Source of the DNA: Gynuella sunshinyii YC6258
Lineage (GTDB): Bacteria; Pseudomonadota; Gammaproteobacteria; Pseudomonadales; Natronospirillaceae
Direction: 5' to 3'
DNA: 64,000 nucleotides
Assembly (NCBI RefSeq): GCF_000940805.1
Contig: NZ_CP007142.1
Location: 1,092,593-1,156,592 of the forward strand
The notes beneath the pieces were generated by a model. The model saw only the letters and a program-made list of their open reading frames with translations. It had not been told where the DNA came from and made no database searches. Positions 8,782-18,434 of this stretch are shown here, in pieces; position 1 is the first letter of the stretch, and each line of letters begins with the position of its first letter. Made by a program: the position numbers and the translations under genes.

Positions 8782-9759
8782 TCAGGCCGATTCACGAGTG
8801 ATCAGAGATGGTTGGAACTGTCGTTTGGGCTTGTGTTGGGTACCGTAAACCCGATTTAGTACTAATAAGGCTGTTGCTTCTGCCATTTCATATAGTGGCA
8901 TGTGTATAGTCGTCAGGCTGGGGATAAAGTTCTTTGAATGTTCCCAGTTGTCATAGCCCATAATGGCCATGTCCTTTGGTACACGTATACCCTGATCATG
9001 ACAGACCCGTAGAGCACCTATCGCCATCATATCATTGGCAAAAAACACAGCGGTTGGTTTTTGTTTGAGTTGCAGAATGGTTTTCATGTGACTGGCTCCA
9101 TCGGCAACACCGAAACTGCCTTCGACTTGCCAATGTACTTTTAAACGGGCTTCCTTCATTGCCTGAATGCTGCCCAGATAGCGTTGATCGGCATCGCGCT
9201 TCCATCGTGGACCGGACACTATTGCAATTCTCGTATGCCCTTTTGAGAGCAGATACTGAATAGCCATTTGACCGCCTGCAAAGTTGTCGTAATCAATATT
9301 CTGTTGCCGGTCACCGGGAAAATGCTGGTTCATAACGAATACCGGGCAACGTTTATTTATTCGGGCGATTTCTTTCTCCGTTAAAAAATTCGTGACCAGC
9401 ACTAGAGCATCAACCTGTCGTTTTATCAGAAAGTCGACGGCATCCCTTTCGCCTTCGAGTGAATTCTGACCACTGGCGATGATGACATGTCGATCATGAT
9501 TACGGAGAGCCGTCTCAATACCACTGGCAGCCGGACCATAGTAGGGTGTATTGATGTTTGTGGTTACCAGGCCAACAGTATAGGTTTTGTTGGAAGCTAA
9601 TGAGCGTGCTGCCTGGCTTGGGCTGTAATTCAATTTTTCAACGGCAGCCAGGACCTGTAGTCTGGTTTTTTCTCTGACGGGTGTTGAACCACTCAAAACC
9701 CTGGATACGGTGGCTTTGGAAACACCTGCGAGGTTGGCGACTTCGTCAATCGTACTCAT
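8782..9759 (-). CDS. LacI family transcriptional regulator
   Basis: 325 residues. N-terminal LacI helix-turn-helix (TIDEVANLAGVSKATVSRVL) and hinge region (SPSQAARSLAS), then a periplasmic-binding-protein-like ligand domain ending GYDNWEHSKNFIPSLTTIHMP. It probably represses the transporter/dehydrogenase operon through the palindrome at 8071-8090 and is released by the imported sugar or a metabolite. Same orientation as that operon but separated from it by ~690 bp, so it is probably transcribed from its own promoter. Confidence 0.92.
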   Translation of the reverse strand: MSTIDEVANLAGVSKATVSRVLSGSTPVREKTRLQVLAAVEKLNYSPSQAARSLASNKTYTVGLVTTNINTPYYGPAASGIETALRNHDRHVIIASGQNSLEGERDAVDFLIKRQVDALVLVTNFLTEKEIARINKRCPVFVMNQHFPGDRQQNIDYDNFAGGQMAIQYLLSKGHTRIAIVSGPRWKRDADQRYLGSIQAMKEARLKVHWQVEGSFGVADGASHMKTILQLKQKPTAVFFANDMMAIGALRVCHDQGIRVPKDMAIMGYDNWEHSKNFIPSLTTIHMPLYEMAEATALLVLNRVYGTQHKPKRQFQPSLITRESA

Positions 9760-9981
9760 GTATTGTTGATTCCCAAATATATTGAAAGTTATCGCATTAT
9801 GACTTTATTGCAAATATTTTTGTTTTTCCTGTTTATTTTTCGATATTGATTTTTATAAATGGTTTCGATCATTACTTTTTGTGAGTTTTTCAGGTTTAGC
9901 GGTTTTTTTGGTTTATTGGAACCATTTCGAAGATGACTGCAGGTGTATATCCCGAGCAATGTTTGTGAACATGATGTGATA

Positions 9982-10656
9982 TCATTTTTGCCTATGGTCA
10001 TGTGCAGTTTCGTAGTCCTCTGAAAATTGATTATGAACAATTGAAGCGTAAAGGGACTTCCTTCGTTCCCAGTTCAATTTTTCCAATTCAGGAATATCAT
10101 AAAACTCTTTAACATGGCCAATACACAGATAAGCAATCAATTTGTGGCCGGCAGGTGCTTTCAGGATGTCATCAACAACGGATGGATTAAGAATGCTGAC
10201 CCAGCCCATACCAATATTCATAGCCCTGGCCATCAGCCACATATTTTGAATAGCGCAAACAACACTGTACTCACCAACTTCTGGAATAGTGTTGTTGCCA
10301 ATGATGGGGTTTTCCGGTGAGGTGTAGTATACCGCGATGTTGACCGGTGCTTCGATGATGCCATCCAGTTTCAGCTGCTGGTATTGTTGCTGTGCTTCCA
10401 AAGAAAATTTTTGTCTGGCCCGATGGGTTTCCAATTCAAAATTTCTATATACCATCTGTCTGATCTGTTTGTCTCGGATTATCACAAATTTCCAGGGTTG
10501 TGATAATCCGACAGATGGAGCGGTTGTGGCCGCTAATAAAATTTTTTCGAGTTCTTGTTCCGTCAGTTCCTGGCTAAGAAAATTATTACCTCTGATATCC
10601 CTTCGATGCAGCATTAACTGCATTAGTCTGTTTTCGTCTTTATCAGTAAATTGCAT
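9982..10656 (-). CDS. bluB: 5,6-dimethylbenzimidazole synthase (BluB-like nitroreductase)
   Basis: Nitroreductase-fold flavoprotein with the features of BluB: HRRDIRGNNF near the start, APSVGLSQPWKF, AIQNMWLMARAMNIGMGWVSI, and the C-terminal LCIGHVKEF then WERR. BluB breaks FMN with O2 to make 5,6-dimethylbenzimidazole, the lower ligand of cobalamin. I start at the ATG at 10656 because conservation begins there (224 residues, normal length); an in-frame ATG at 10746 would add 30 residues of unrelated sequence. No other cobalamin gene or riboswitch is nearby, so it stands alone. Confidence 0.82.
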   Translation of the reverse strand: MQFTDKDENRLMQLMLHRRDIRGNNFLSQELTEQELEKILLAATTAPSVGLSQPWKFVIIRDKQIRQMVYRNFELETHRARQKFSLEAQQQYQQLKLDGIIEAPVNIAVYYTSPENPIIGNNTIPEVGEYSVVCAIQNMWLMARAMNIGMGWVSILNPSVVDDILKAPAGHKLIAYLCIGHVKEFYDIPELEKLNWERRKSLYASIVHNQFSEDYETAHDHRQK

Positions 10657-10914
10657 AAGTATTTTTCCATCTGGCGACTCTTCAGCCGAAAAGACTGTGT
10701 CGTCTGACAGTGAGCATTGCTGGTGTCTATTGTGAGAGCGACGCATTGAACTATAAATCCAGTCGTATGAATAGCAGGATGAAGGGCACTGCCCACAGCT
10801 CCAAAACGATCTTTGTGTTCAAATGTGCGACCAGGCGGCCATTGTTATGAAATTCCTGGTTTTCCGGTTATGCTCTTAATCAAACTTTATAACGATTGAG
10901 TGATCGAATCTGAT

Positions 10915-11847
10915 ATGGCATACGAACTGGAAAATCGCCTGGTAATAGGCGTTGCCTCAAGCGCGGTATTTGATTTAAGCGAATCAGATGAAGTATTCCG
11001 GCAGAAAGGCGAAGAAGAATATCGCAAGTTTCAGCAGGAAAAACTGAATGATGCTTTGCCCAAGGGCATCGCTTTTCCATTTATCAAGCGATTGCTGTCG
11101 CTGAACGACTTATGTGAGGATCCGGAAGACCCATTGGTCGAGGTGGTGCTACTGTCACGCAATGATCCTGATACCGGCTTGAGAGTGATGAAGACGATCA
11201 AGCATTACGGACTTGCAATGACGAGGGCAATCTTCATGCAGGGGCGCTCCCCTTACGAATATATTCCGGCCCTGAATATTGCATTGTTCTTATCCCGAAA
11301 TAAGGACGATGTCGAAGCGGCTATTCAGGCCAAATACCCAGCTGGTCTGGTATTGGAATCTCACTTTAACGATGATGAGAATGATCAGACATTGCGGATT
11401 GCCTTTGACTTTGACGGCGTCCTGGCAGGTGATGAGTCCGAATCGGTGATGCAGTCATCAGGCTTGCAGGAATTTCATGAGCACGAGGTGCGTAATGTCA
11501 CTCAACCGCACAATCCAGGTCCACTAAAAGAACTGCTGGTCAGAATTTCTAAAATTCAGTCGGTGGAAGAGCAATATAAAAAGTCACATCCGGAATATCA
11601 GAATCGTGTTCGTGTATCCATCGTCACAGCGCGTAATGCACCTTCCCATGAGCGCGCTTTGATGACCTTGAAGAGTTGGGGGGTAATGGCCAATGACGCG
11701 TTCTTTCTAGGTGGTATCGAAAAAGGCAGGGTACTGGGCGTTTTGAAACCCCATATCTTTTTTGATGATCAGTCCGGGCATCTGCGATCCGCCAGTGAAG
11801 TTGCTCCCTCGGTCCACATTCCTTTCGGGGTGACCAATCAGTCATGA
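10915..11847 (+). CDS. Cytosolic 5'-nucleotidase (NT5C1-like, PF06189 type)
   Basis: About 310 residues. MAYELENRLVIGVASSAVFD at the start and a HAD-type nucleophile motif AFDFDGVLAGDESE (about residue 165), then SIVTARNAP and a late FFDDQSGH motif match the 5'-nucleotidase family that dephosphorylates nucleoside monophosphates. The ATG at 10915 fits the family start; a GTG at 10900 is also in frame and neither has a strong ribosome site. Its stop overlaps the start of the next gene by 4 bp (ATGA), so the two are coupled. Confidence 0.85.
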   Translation: MAYELENRLVIGVASSAVFDLSESDEVFRQKGEEEYRKFQQEKLNDALPKGIAFPFIKRLLSLNDLCEDPEDPLVEVVLLSRNDPDTGLRVMKTIKHYGLAMTRAIFMQGRSPYEYIPALNIALFLSRNKDDVEAAIQAKYPAGLVLESHFNDDENDQTLRIAFDFDGVLAGDESESVMQSSGLQEFHEHEVRNVTQPHNPGPLKELLVRISKIQSVEEQYKKSHPEYQNRVRVSIVTARNAPSHERALMTLKSWGVMANDAFFLGGIEKGRVLGVLKPHIFFDDQSGHLRSASEVAPSVHIPFGVTNQS

Positions 11848-12497
11848 GTAGTGACAATGATTTGAAAACACGGATGAGGCAAAAAGCTGTTCGTGCCGCT
11901 GACATGCTGGTGCGCAGACATCAGGCGTTGCTGGTCATCTTATATGGCTCGGTGGCACGTGGTGATGTGACGGAAAACAGCGATATTGATATCGCCTGTT
12001 TCTGTCAGAATCCACAAGTATCCCAGGATGTCCAGACATTTGAAGGCAGCAGGCTGGATGCCTGGATTTATGACGTAGCTGCACTTGATCCGCAGCGTAA
12101 TGATTTTTTGCGTATGGGCGGTGGAGAGATCCTGTTTAATGATGGCATTGATGGTGTCGCTTTTTTAACCAGTGTTCAGGCTCGTATTATCCAGGGGCCT
12201 GGAGAATTGCAGGAAAATACCCGTAATCAACTGATCGAATGGAGCACGAATATGCTGCAACGGGCGGGCGGAGATAGTGTGGAGGCGCACTTTCGCCGTT
12301 GCTGGTTACCTTGTGAGTTGCTGGAAATCTATTTTCAGTTACGTGCCATGTGGTATCTGGGATCAAAACAAAGTTTTAAATGGTTGCGTGATCACGATCA
12401 GGAAAGCTTCGTATTGTTCCAGCAATGTTATCGGTTTCCTGGTGACATGGTATTGATTGAGCGATTGGTGACAAGAGTTATCACAATTGCCCAATAA
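11844..12497 (+). CDS. Nucleotidyltransferase domain protein
   Basis: 217 residues. The N-terminal half has the pol-beta nucleotidyltransferase signature ILYGSVARGDVTENSDIDIA (GS motif and DxD), about residues 32-51. The C-terminal half is helical and unassigned. It overlaps the nucleotidase gene, so a role on nucleotides or in coupled regulation is possible. It could be an MNT-like antitoxin or an aminoglycoside-type nucleotidyltransferase relative, but no HEPN partner gene is next to it. Confidence 0.75.
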   Translation: MSSDNDLKTRMRQKAVRAADMLVRRHQALLVILYGSVARGDVTENSDIDIACFCQNPQVSQDVQTFEGSRLDAWIYDVAALDPQRNDFLRMGGGEILFNDGIDGVAFLTSVQARIIQGPGELQENTRNQLIEWSTNMLQRAGGDSVEAHFRRCWLPCELLEIYFQLRAMWYLGSKQSFKWLRDHDQESFVLFQQCYRFPGDMVLIERLVTRVITIAQ

Positions 12498-12664
12498 TCT
12501 GACGGTTGCTCATAAATTCAATGCGCATGTGTTAACAGGTGTTTATATCAAAAATATGATCGGACTATGACGATTCTGTTAATCATCATTGAACAGGAGC
12601 GAATGCTGTAGATATGTACTTTATATAGTCGGTGGCGTTTATTTTGATGTTATCTCCAGCGGTT

Positions 12665-12690
12665 AACATGCCGGAAATATCCGGCATGTT
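12665..12690. terminator. Hairpin between convergent genes
   Basis: A perfect 11-bp inverted repeat (AACATGCCGGA / TCCGGCATGTT, 4-nt loop) lies between the converging genes ending at 12497 and 12750. No clear T-run follows, so it could be a bidirectional terminator of weak type. Confidence 0.45.
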
Positions 12691-12749
12691 GAGTAACAGC
12701 CTAATTGCAGAACGTCTATCACAGATACTTGATATTTTTAAAGAACTGA

Positions 12750-13745
12750 TCAGGCCTGCACGGCTTTGGCAATTAAACGATCCAGAGTATCCTGATACTC
12801 ATTGAGTACCGGATTTAGATTCTTCCGTTGTTGCACTTTGATCTTCGCTTCCAGATCTCCCGTTAATGGCAAATCAAGCAATGGCTGTAACCGTTTCATC
12901 GTTGCCACCGGGTCCTTAACCAGTTCGTCATAATTCAATTCGATAGCCTGTTCCGCTGATAACTGTTGTATCTCCGCTCTGTAGGCGGCAATCTGACGTG
13001 CAACCGTTCTTGCCAGTAATGGCCGGGCGATCAGTGCAATCGTTTTTTCACCCACTAACCGATAGAGTTTTCGCAATATCCACCAGACGACATAACCGGC
13101 GCGGTAGCCCCGACGGGAACCATCAACACTCAACAGCATTTCGAGATAGGCCTGGGGTTGTTCGAGGTAAGCGATCAGCGCATTCAACATACTGTTAAGT
13201 ACTGCCATCGGTTCCCGTGAAATATAAATGAATCTTGCAAGTGGGAACTGTTCAGCAATCCACTGGGCATTACCGGTATCCCAAGGGTTCTTCAACAGTA
13301 CCGCCTGAGTGTCCTTTTGTACCGCTAATAACTTGCGACATATTTCTTTAAAAAAAACGACATTATTTTCTGTTAGTTTAAATGAGCGGGTATGTCGCCT
13401 TAATAAAAAACCGTACTCCTCCACGGTATGGTCGTTAATGGAAGTATGATCAATGCTCCGGTTTTGAATACCCAGTTGTTCAAAGCATTGATTTAAATAA
13501 CTCCTTTCGTCCTGTTCGCGCCCGAGGTGATAGCTGCTTAACAATTTGGGGTAATAAAACAAATGATAAAGTGTCAGATGTGCCAGCGGAAAAGATTTGG
13601 CGACTGCATCATATAGAAATGTAGTACCCGAACGATGCAGCCCCATAATAAAAACCGGTTTCACTGGAATGTTTGCCAGTTCATCTGATCGATCGAAGTC
13701 TTCATTATGACAAGTGATAGATTTTAATAGGGTAGATTTTTTCAT
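12750..13745 (-). CDS. Sulfotransferase family protein
   Basis: 331 residues. The PAPS 5'-phosphosulfate-binding loop FIMGLHRSGTTFLYDA lies at about residues 32-47 and the 3'-phosphate-binding stretch ARFIYISREPMAVLNSML at about 180-197. Such enzymes move sulfate from PAPS to hydroxyl or amine groups of small molecules, lipids or sugars. It diverges from the NRPS gene with a long shared AT-rich intergenic region, so it may be a tailoring enzyme for the NRPS product; this is inferred from position only. Confidence 0.85.
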   Translation of the reverse strand: MKKSTLLKSITCHNEDFDRSDELANIPVKPVFIMGLHRSGTTFLYDAVAKSFPLAHLTLYHLFYYPKLLSSYHLGREQDERSYLNQCFEQLGIQNRSIDHTSINDHTVEEYGFLLRRHTRSFKLTENNVVFFKEICRKLLAVQKDTQAVLLKNPWDTGNAQWIAEQFPLARFIYISREPMAVLNSMLNALIAYLEQPQAYLEMLLSVDGSRRGYRAGYVVWWILRKLYRLVGEKTIALIARPLLARTVARQIAAYRAEIQQLSAEQAIELNYDELVKDPVATMKRLQPLLDLPLTGDLEAKIKVQQRKNLNPVLNEYQDTLDRLIAKAVQA

Positions 13746-14419
13746 AGGAAGTCATGTCGCGGTTGTGGGTTTAAAAGTGACTGAAAATATTTAACAGACT
13801 AATATTCGTCAGTACAATCAATGAAAACATTTCAGCGTCTTTCTGTTTTTTTGGATAAAAGAAAGAATATTCTGGGTGTTCATTTGTTTTTTATTGGAGT
13901 ATAGTTCTCCCCATGTAATCGATTACAATATAAATAAAAACAACAAATCACGTACATTTTCCAGAATATATATGCACAAACGGCAAAAACGACACTTTCG
14001 AAAAAAATATTAATTGATTTCTCATACTATTTGTTTTTAGTACTTTAGTATGAAGTGACAAATATTTTTAGAAACTGTCATTTTTTTAAACTTTTTATCA
14101 ATTTGTTGACAATGCCAATTGTGACGTGGTTCTCGATATAAAACATAAATCATCCTCTCAAAAAAATTTAATAAAAACGATTTCACACTTAATCCCAAAC
14201 TTAAAAATCAATTAAAAATTAGATAGTTATAAGGTTTGCGGATAACTTTTTCCGGTAAAAAAAAATAGAAAACTCTCTTTTTTTTTAGCTCTTACCATAA
14301 TGAATTTTTAGTGGCAACCGTTTACAAAGATTGGTGCTCGTTTAAATTTACCTGAACAAATCCACTCTACCGACTGTGCCGGTTTTATACTACTGACATC
14401 ATTGCGGGAGGACGCAGAA
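13746..14419. promoter_or_regulatory. AT-rich divergent regulatory region (sulfotransferase / NRPS)
   Basis: 674 bp without a gene and much richer in A/T than its flanks. It holds a perfect 14-bp palindrome, TGTAATCGATTACA, at 13914-13927 with a central CG, as in many LacI-type operators, and the 11-mer AACCGTTTACA at 14316-14326, which also occurs at 8318-8328. The ribosome site of the NRPS gene (GGGAGG) ends about 8 bases before the ATG at 14420. Confidence 0.5.
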
Positions 14420-17400
14420 ATGATCGAAACAGAGGGCAAATACCCTAAGTTAATTAAGAACGAGATTCAGCCTTTTCTCTTGCCCTTGTCTACCCCCCAG
14501 CGTGGTCAATGGATGGGTCAGAAAATTGGTCCCAGGAATGCTACATACAATTTGTCAGAATATATTGAAATAAAAGGTAGCATCGATATTGAGTTATTTT
14601 CCGCTGCAAGCAGACAGTTGATTTTGGAAGCAGATACAACTCGTTGCTTCATCGTGGAGCAGGGAGATAAGGTCTTTCAGAAAATCGAACAAAATTGTGA
14701 CAACCACTATGCATTTTTTGATTTCAGTAGTTCTCAAGATGCACATGAAGCGGCATTGGAGTGGATGCGAGAAGATATTCACCGTCCTTTGGATCCAACT
14801 TGTGATCCACTATGGTTCAGTGCGCTGATAAAAATTACTTCTGATCGCTATTATTGGTATCAAAGATGCCATCATGTTGCATTTGATGGATTCAGTGGTG
14901 GAATGTTGGCACGCAGACTTGCCGAAATATATTCGGAGATGGTTGCTGGTCAGGAAGTTTCACCAAGTCCGTTTGGACCGTTATCCATGTTGGTTGAAAG
15001 CGAACAGGAATATCGACAGTCCAGCCGTTTTCAGCGTGATCGCGAATATTGGATGGAAACCTTAAGCCATTTGCCGGATGCGGTGTCACTGGCGCAGCGT
15101 TTGGCTCCTTCCAATGGTGGATTATTAAGGAAAACCTTATATCTTTCTCAGGCATTGACTGAAAAGATAAAAGAAGTGGGCCAACAAGCAGGTGGCTCAT
15201 TGCCGCAAACACTGATTTCACTGGTTGCAGCATATTACTATCGGGCAACCGGTGTTGATGACCTTGTGTTTGGTATGCCGGTCACTGCCCGTACCAGTAA
15301 AGCATTGCGCAGTGTGCCTGGAATGATGGCCAATGCAGTACCTATTCGTCTGGCCATGGATTCAGACATAACTCTCGAGCAGTTGATTCAGCAGGTTGGC
15401 AAAGTGATGCGTAGTGCCTTACGGCATCAGCAGTATCGCTACGAAGATTTGCGCAGAGACCTCGGATTGATGGCGAATGGACGGCAAATTTCCTGGTTAG
15501 GGATCAACATAGAACCGTTTGACTACGATCTGCGATTTGGGGAATGTAGCACTTCATTGCACAACATGTGCAACGGTGCCATTGAAGATCTGACGATATT
15601 TGTTTATGACCGTAATGATGGCCAGGGGCTTCGGGTGGATCTGGATGCGAACCCTGCACGTTATTCAGAATCAGAACTGATTGCACACATGCAACGGCTT
15701 GAACGGTTGATGCTGGCGGTTATTAAAGAGCCACAACAGTCATTGAGTAAAGCGAGTCTGCTGAGTGCGGCAGAGCGCCATAAAATATTAACTGACTGGA
15801 ACAAATCATCCTGGCCGGTTCCTAAACTTTCTGTGGTTGATCTATTTGATGCTCAGGTCATGTGCAGCCCATGGGAAGTGGCCGTCACGACAGATGAGCG
15901 CTCACTGACCTACATGCAACTGAACCGGCTTGCTAATGCCTGGGCCCGGTGGTTGATCAAAAACAACGTTCGTCCGGGTGAGCTGGTGGCGGTTGCCTGT
16001 AATCGCGATACCAATATGCTGGTGGCATTGTTAGCTGTTCTTAAAGCAGGAGCAGCTTACTTACCACTTGATCCGGATTTCCCGGAAGAGCGATTGAAAA
16101 TCATTCTGGAAGATGCCCAACCTAAACTGCTGCTAAGTAGCGAAGATCTCGTGAACAGCTTGCCGAAGGTTGAAATACCAACATTGTGGCTGAATAACCC
16201 TGGCTTCGATCCGTCCTCTCCGGAGTACGGTGTGAATCCTGTGGTTCCCTCCATTCACGGAGACAGCCCCGCATACGTCATCTATACATCCGGCTCCACC
16301 GGACGCCCGAAAGGGGTGGAAATCCCCCATCGTGCATTTACCAATTTCCTTTGTGCCATGCAGGGAGAACTGAAGCTGACGCCAGACGACTGTTTCCTGG
16401 CTGTCACCACAATTTCCTTCGACATTGCAGCATTGGAGTTGTTCCTGCCGATTGTCATCGGCGCATCTGTTTTGATTGCCGAGCGTAAAGTGGTACGGAA
16501 TCCTGAGGCTCTGGTTGATATGGTGACGCGTCATGGCGCGACGGTTATGCAGGCCACACCATCATTGTGGCAGGCTCTGTTGCCGGATTACAGCAAAGCA
16601 CTGCATGGCATTAGAACTCTGGTAGGCGGAGAAGCGCTGTCCGGACCGTTGGCAAAAATGATGGCCGGACTCGGGCATCCCGTTATAAATGTATATGGAC
16701 CCACGGAAACTACCATCTGGTCGACTATCATGACATTGTCCAATCCGGCGGATATCGATCATCCACCGATTGGCCGGCCAATCTGGAACACCCAGGTATA
16801 TGTTCTGGATCACGCTTTGGAGCCGGTACCAGTGGGCGTGACCGGAGATCTGTATATCGCTGGAGATGGCTTGGCCCTGGGGTATTACCGTCAGCCCGAT
16901 CTCACCAATGAGCGATTTGTTGCCAATCCATTTGGTCAGCCGGGCAGTCGCATGTACTTCACTGGCGATAAGGCCCGCTGGCGTGATGACGGTGTGTTGG
17001 AATATCAGGGACGTAGCGACCATCAGGTTAAAATACGGGGTTTCCGCATTGAAATCGGTGAAATAGAAACCCGACTTCTGGCCTGTCGCGAAGTGAACCG
17101 TTGCGTAGTCGTTGCCCAGACGGCGCCTCAAGGCAATCAGCAGCTGGTTGCGTATGTCGTACCGGTGGATGAAAAACTGAATACCGATGACCTGCGCAGA
17201 CAATTATTGTCCAACCTTCCGGATTACATGATTCCGACGCACTTTATGCTGATGGAGCAATTGCCGCTAACGCCGAACGGCAAAATTGACCGTAAGGCTT
17301 TGCCGTTACCGGTATGGCATGCCGCCCGCGCATATGTGCCACCGCGTACTCCCGCAGAGGAAATGGTTGCGTCTATCTGGGCGGAAACTCTGGGACTGGA

Positions 17401-18394
17401 AAAAGTCGGGATATACGATAACTTTTTTGAAATCGGCGGAGACTCCATTTCGGCCACCAGGATCCTGAATCGGATTAATGAGACCATGGCCATAGATGTG
17501 CCCTTAAGTGCCATGTTTACTTCTGCGACCATCGCAGATCTGACTGACCAATTGCGGCGCGACGATTCCTGGGATCCATTGGGAGTGGTTTTACCCATCA
17601 AAACGGATGGTACAGCAGCACCTTTGTTCTGTATCCACCCGGCCATTGGATTGTCCTGGGCGTATGCCGGTATGCAGCGGCATCTCTCAGATAACATTCC
17701 ATTATATGGAATTCAGTCTCAAGGGTTGCGACACGCTGTTCGTCTGCCTAACTCCATTGAAGAAATGGCTGAGGATTATCTGGAGCAGATTCGCCGCGTT
17801 CAACCGAAAGGTCCCTATCGATTGCTGGGCTGGTCTTTCGGAGGCATGGTTGCGCACGCGCTGGCACAGCGGTTACAGACTCTGGGTGAAGAGGTTTCGT
17901 TTCTGTGCATGCTGGACACCTACCCCTATCTCTTTGGTCCTGACATTAAAAAGGACAATGAATCCATGGTGAAGGCAGCTCTGGCATTCCTTGGGTATAA
18001 CCCGTCTACATTGTCGGAGCAACCGAAAGATATGACGGAACTGGCGGCATTTCTGGTGCGTGAATACGATATTCCATCTATGCCAATGGTTCAGGAAATG
18101 CAGAAAAACAATGCCAACATTATTGATCATGTGCTGGCAGTGATTCAGAATAATCTCGACTTGGCGCGTCGTTTCCGGCCGGGATATGTGGAGGCTGACC
18201 TGCTGTTCTTTGTAGCGGAAGAAAGTATGAATGACTCGATGAAAGATATTCTGGATCATCGTGCCGAAGCCTGGAAAAGTAGCATCACAGGAGAACTGAA
18301 AATACACTCCATTAAATGTATGCATCAGGAAATAATGGATGTTGAAGTGTTGAATGAAGTGGGGCCGATCATTGCCGAGTATCTCGGTCAATAA
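14420..18394 (+). CDS. Single-module nonribosomal peptide synthetase (C-A-T-TE)
   Basis: 1324 residues from the ATG at 14420 (an upstream TTG at 14402 overlaps the ribosome site). Condensation domain with HHVAFDG (His151-Gly157); adenylation domain with YTSGSTGRPKGV (from 622), NVYGPTETTIW, YFTGDKARW and the A10 lysine motif NGKIDRKAL (about 952); carrier domain with GGDSIS, Ser1009 for phosphopantetheine; thioesterase with GWSFGG, Ser1139. Architecture equals EntF. By alignment to GrsA the ten specificity residues read D-I-L-Q-V-G-V-I-W-K, eight of ten identical to the glycine code DILQLGLIWK. The product could be an acyl- or aryl-glycine released by the thioesterase; substrate is inferred. 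A glycosyltransferase follows after 40 bp. Confidence 0.93.
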   Translation: MIETEGKYPKLIKNEIQPFLLPLSTPQRGQWMGQKIGPRNATYNLSEYIEIKGSIDIELFSAASRQLILEADTTRCFIVEQGDKVFQKIEQNCDNHYAFFDFSSSQDAHEAALEWMREDIHRPLDPTCDPLWFSALIKITSDRYYWYQRCHHVAFDGFSGGMLARRLAEIYSEMVAGQEVSPSPFGPLSMLVESEQEYRQSSRFQRDREYWMETLSHLPDAVSLAQRLAPSNGGLLRKTLYLSQALTEKIKEVGQQAGGSLPQTLISLVAAYYYRATGVDDLVFGMPVTARTSKALRSVPGMMANAVPIRLAMDSDITLEQLIQQVGKVMRSALRHQQYRYEDLRRDLGLMANGRQISWLGINIEPFDYDLRFGECSTSLHNMCNGAIEDLTIFVYDRNDGQGLRVDLDANPARYSESELIAHMQRLERLMLAVIKEPQQSLSKASLLSAAERHKILTDWNKSSWPVPKLSVVDLFDAQVMCSPWEVAVTTDERSLTYMQLNRLANAWARWLIKNNVRPGELVAVACNRDTNMLVALLAVLKAGAAYLPLDPDFPEERLKIILEDAQPKLLLSSEDLVNSLPKVEIPTLWLNNPGFDPSSPEYGVNPVVPSIHGDSPAYVIYTSGSTGRPKGVEIPHRAFTNFLCAMQGELKLTPDDCFLAVTTISFDIAALELFLPIVIGASVLIAERKVVRNPEALVDMVTRHGATVMQATPSLWQALLPDYSKALHGIRTLVGGEALSGPLAKMMAGLGHPVINVYGPTETTIWSTIMTLSNPADIDHPPIGRPIWNTQVYVLDHALEPVPVGVTGDLYIAGDGLALGYYRQPDLTNERFVANPFGQPGSRMYFTGDKARWRDDGVLEYQGRSDHQVKIRGFRIEIGEIETRLLACREVNRCVVVAQTAPQGNQQLVAYVVPVDEKLNTDDLRRQLLSNLPDYMIPTHFMLMEQLPLTPNGKIDRKALPLPVWHAARAYVPPRTPAEEMVASIWAETLGLEKVGIYDNFFEIGGDSISATRILNRINETMAIDVPLSAMFTSATIADLTDQLRRDDSWDPLGVVLPIKTDGTAAPLFCIHPAIGLSWAYAGMQRHLSDNIPLYGIQSQGLRHAVRLPNSIEEMAEDYLEQIRRVQPKGPYRLLGWSFGGMVAHALAQRLQTLGEEVSFLCMLDTYPYLFGPDIKKDNESMVKAALAFLGYNPSTLSEQPKDMTELAAFLVREYDIPSMPMVQEMQKNNANIIDHVLAVIQNNLDLARRFRPGYVEADLLFFVAEESMNDSMKDILDHRAEAWKSSITGELKIHSIKCMHQEIMDVEVLNEVGPIIAEYLGQ

Positions 18395-18434
18395 CCCAGG
18401 GTAGCGAGATTGTCCAAACCAATATGAGGCCTAT

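Noticed and set aside
9789-10040. 83-codon AT-rich minus-strand frame between the LacI regulator and BluB genes
   Set aside because: Low-complexity Asn/Lys sequence, overlaps the end of the BluB gene, no ribosome site.
16562-17203. 213-codon frame antisense to the NRPS adenylation domain
   Set aside because: Shadow of a strongly supported gene with all adenylation motifs in the forward frame; no ribosome site or family features.
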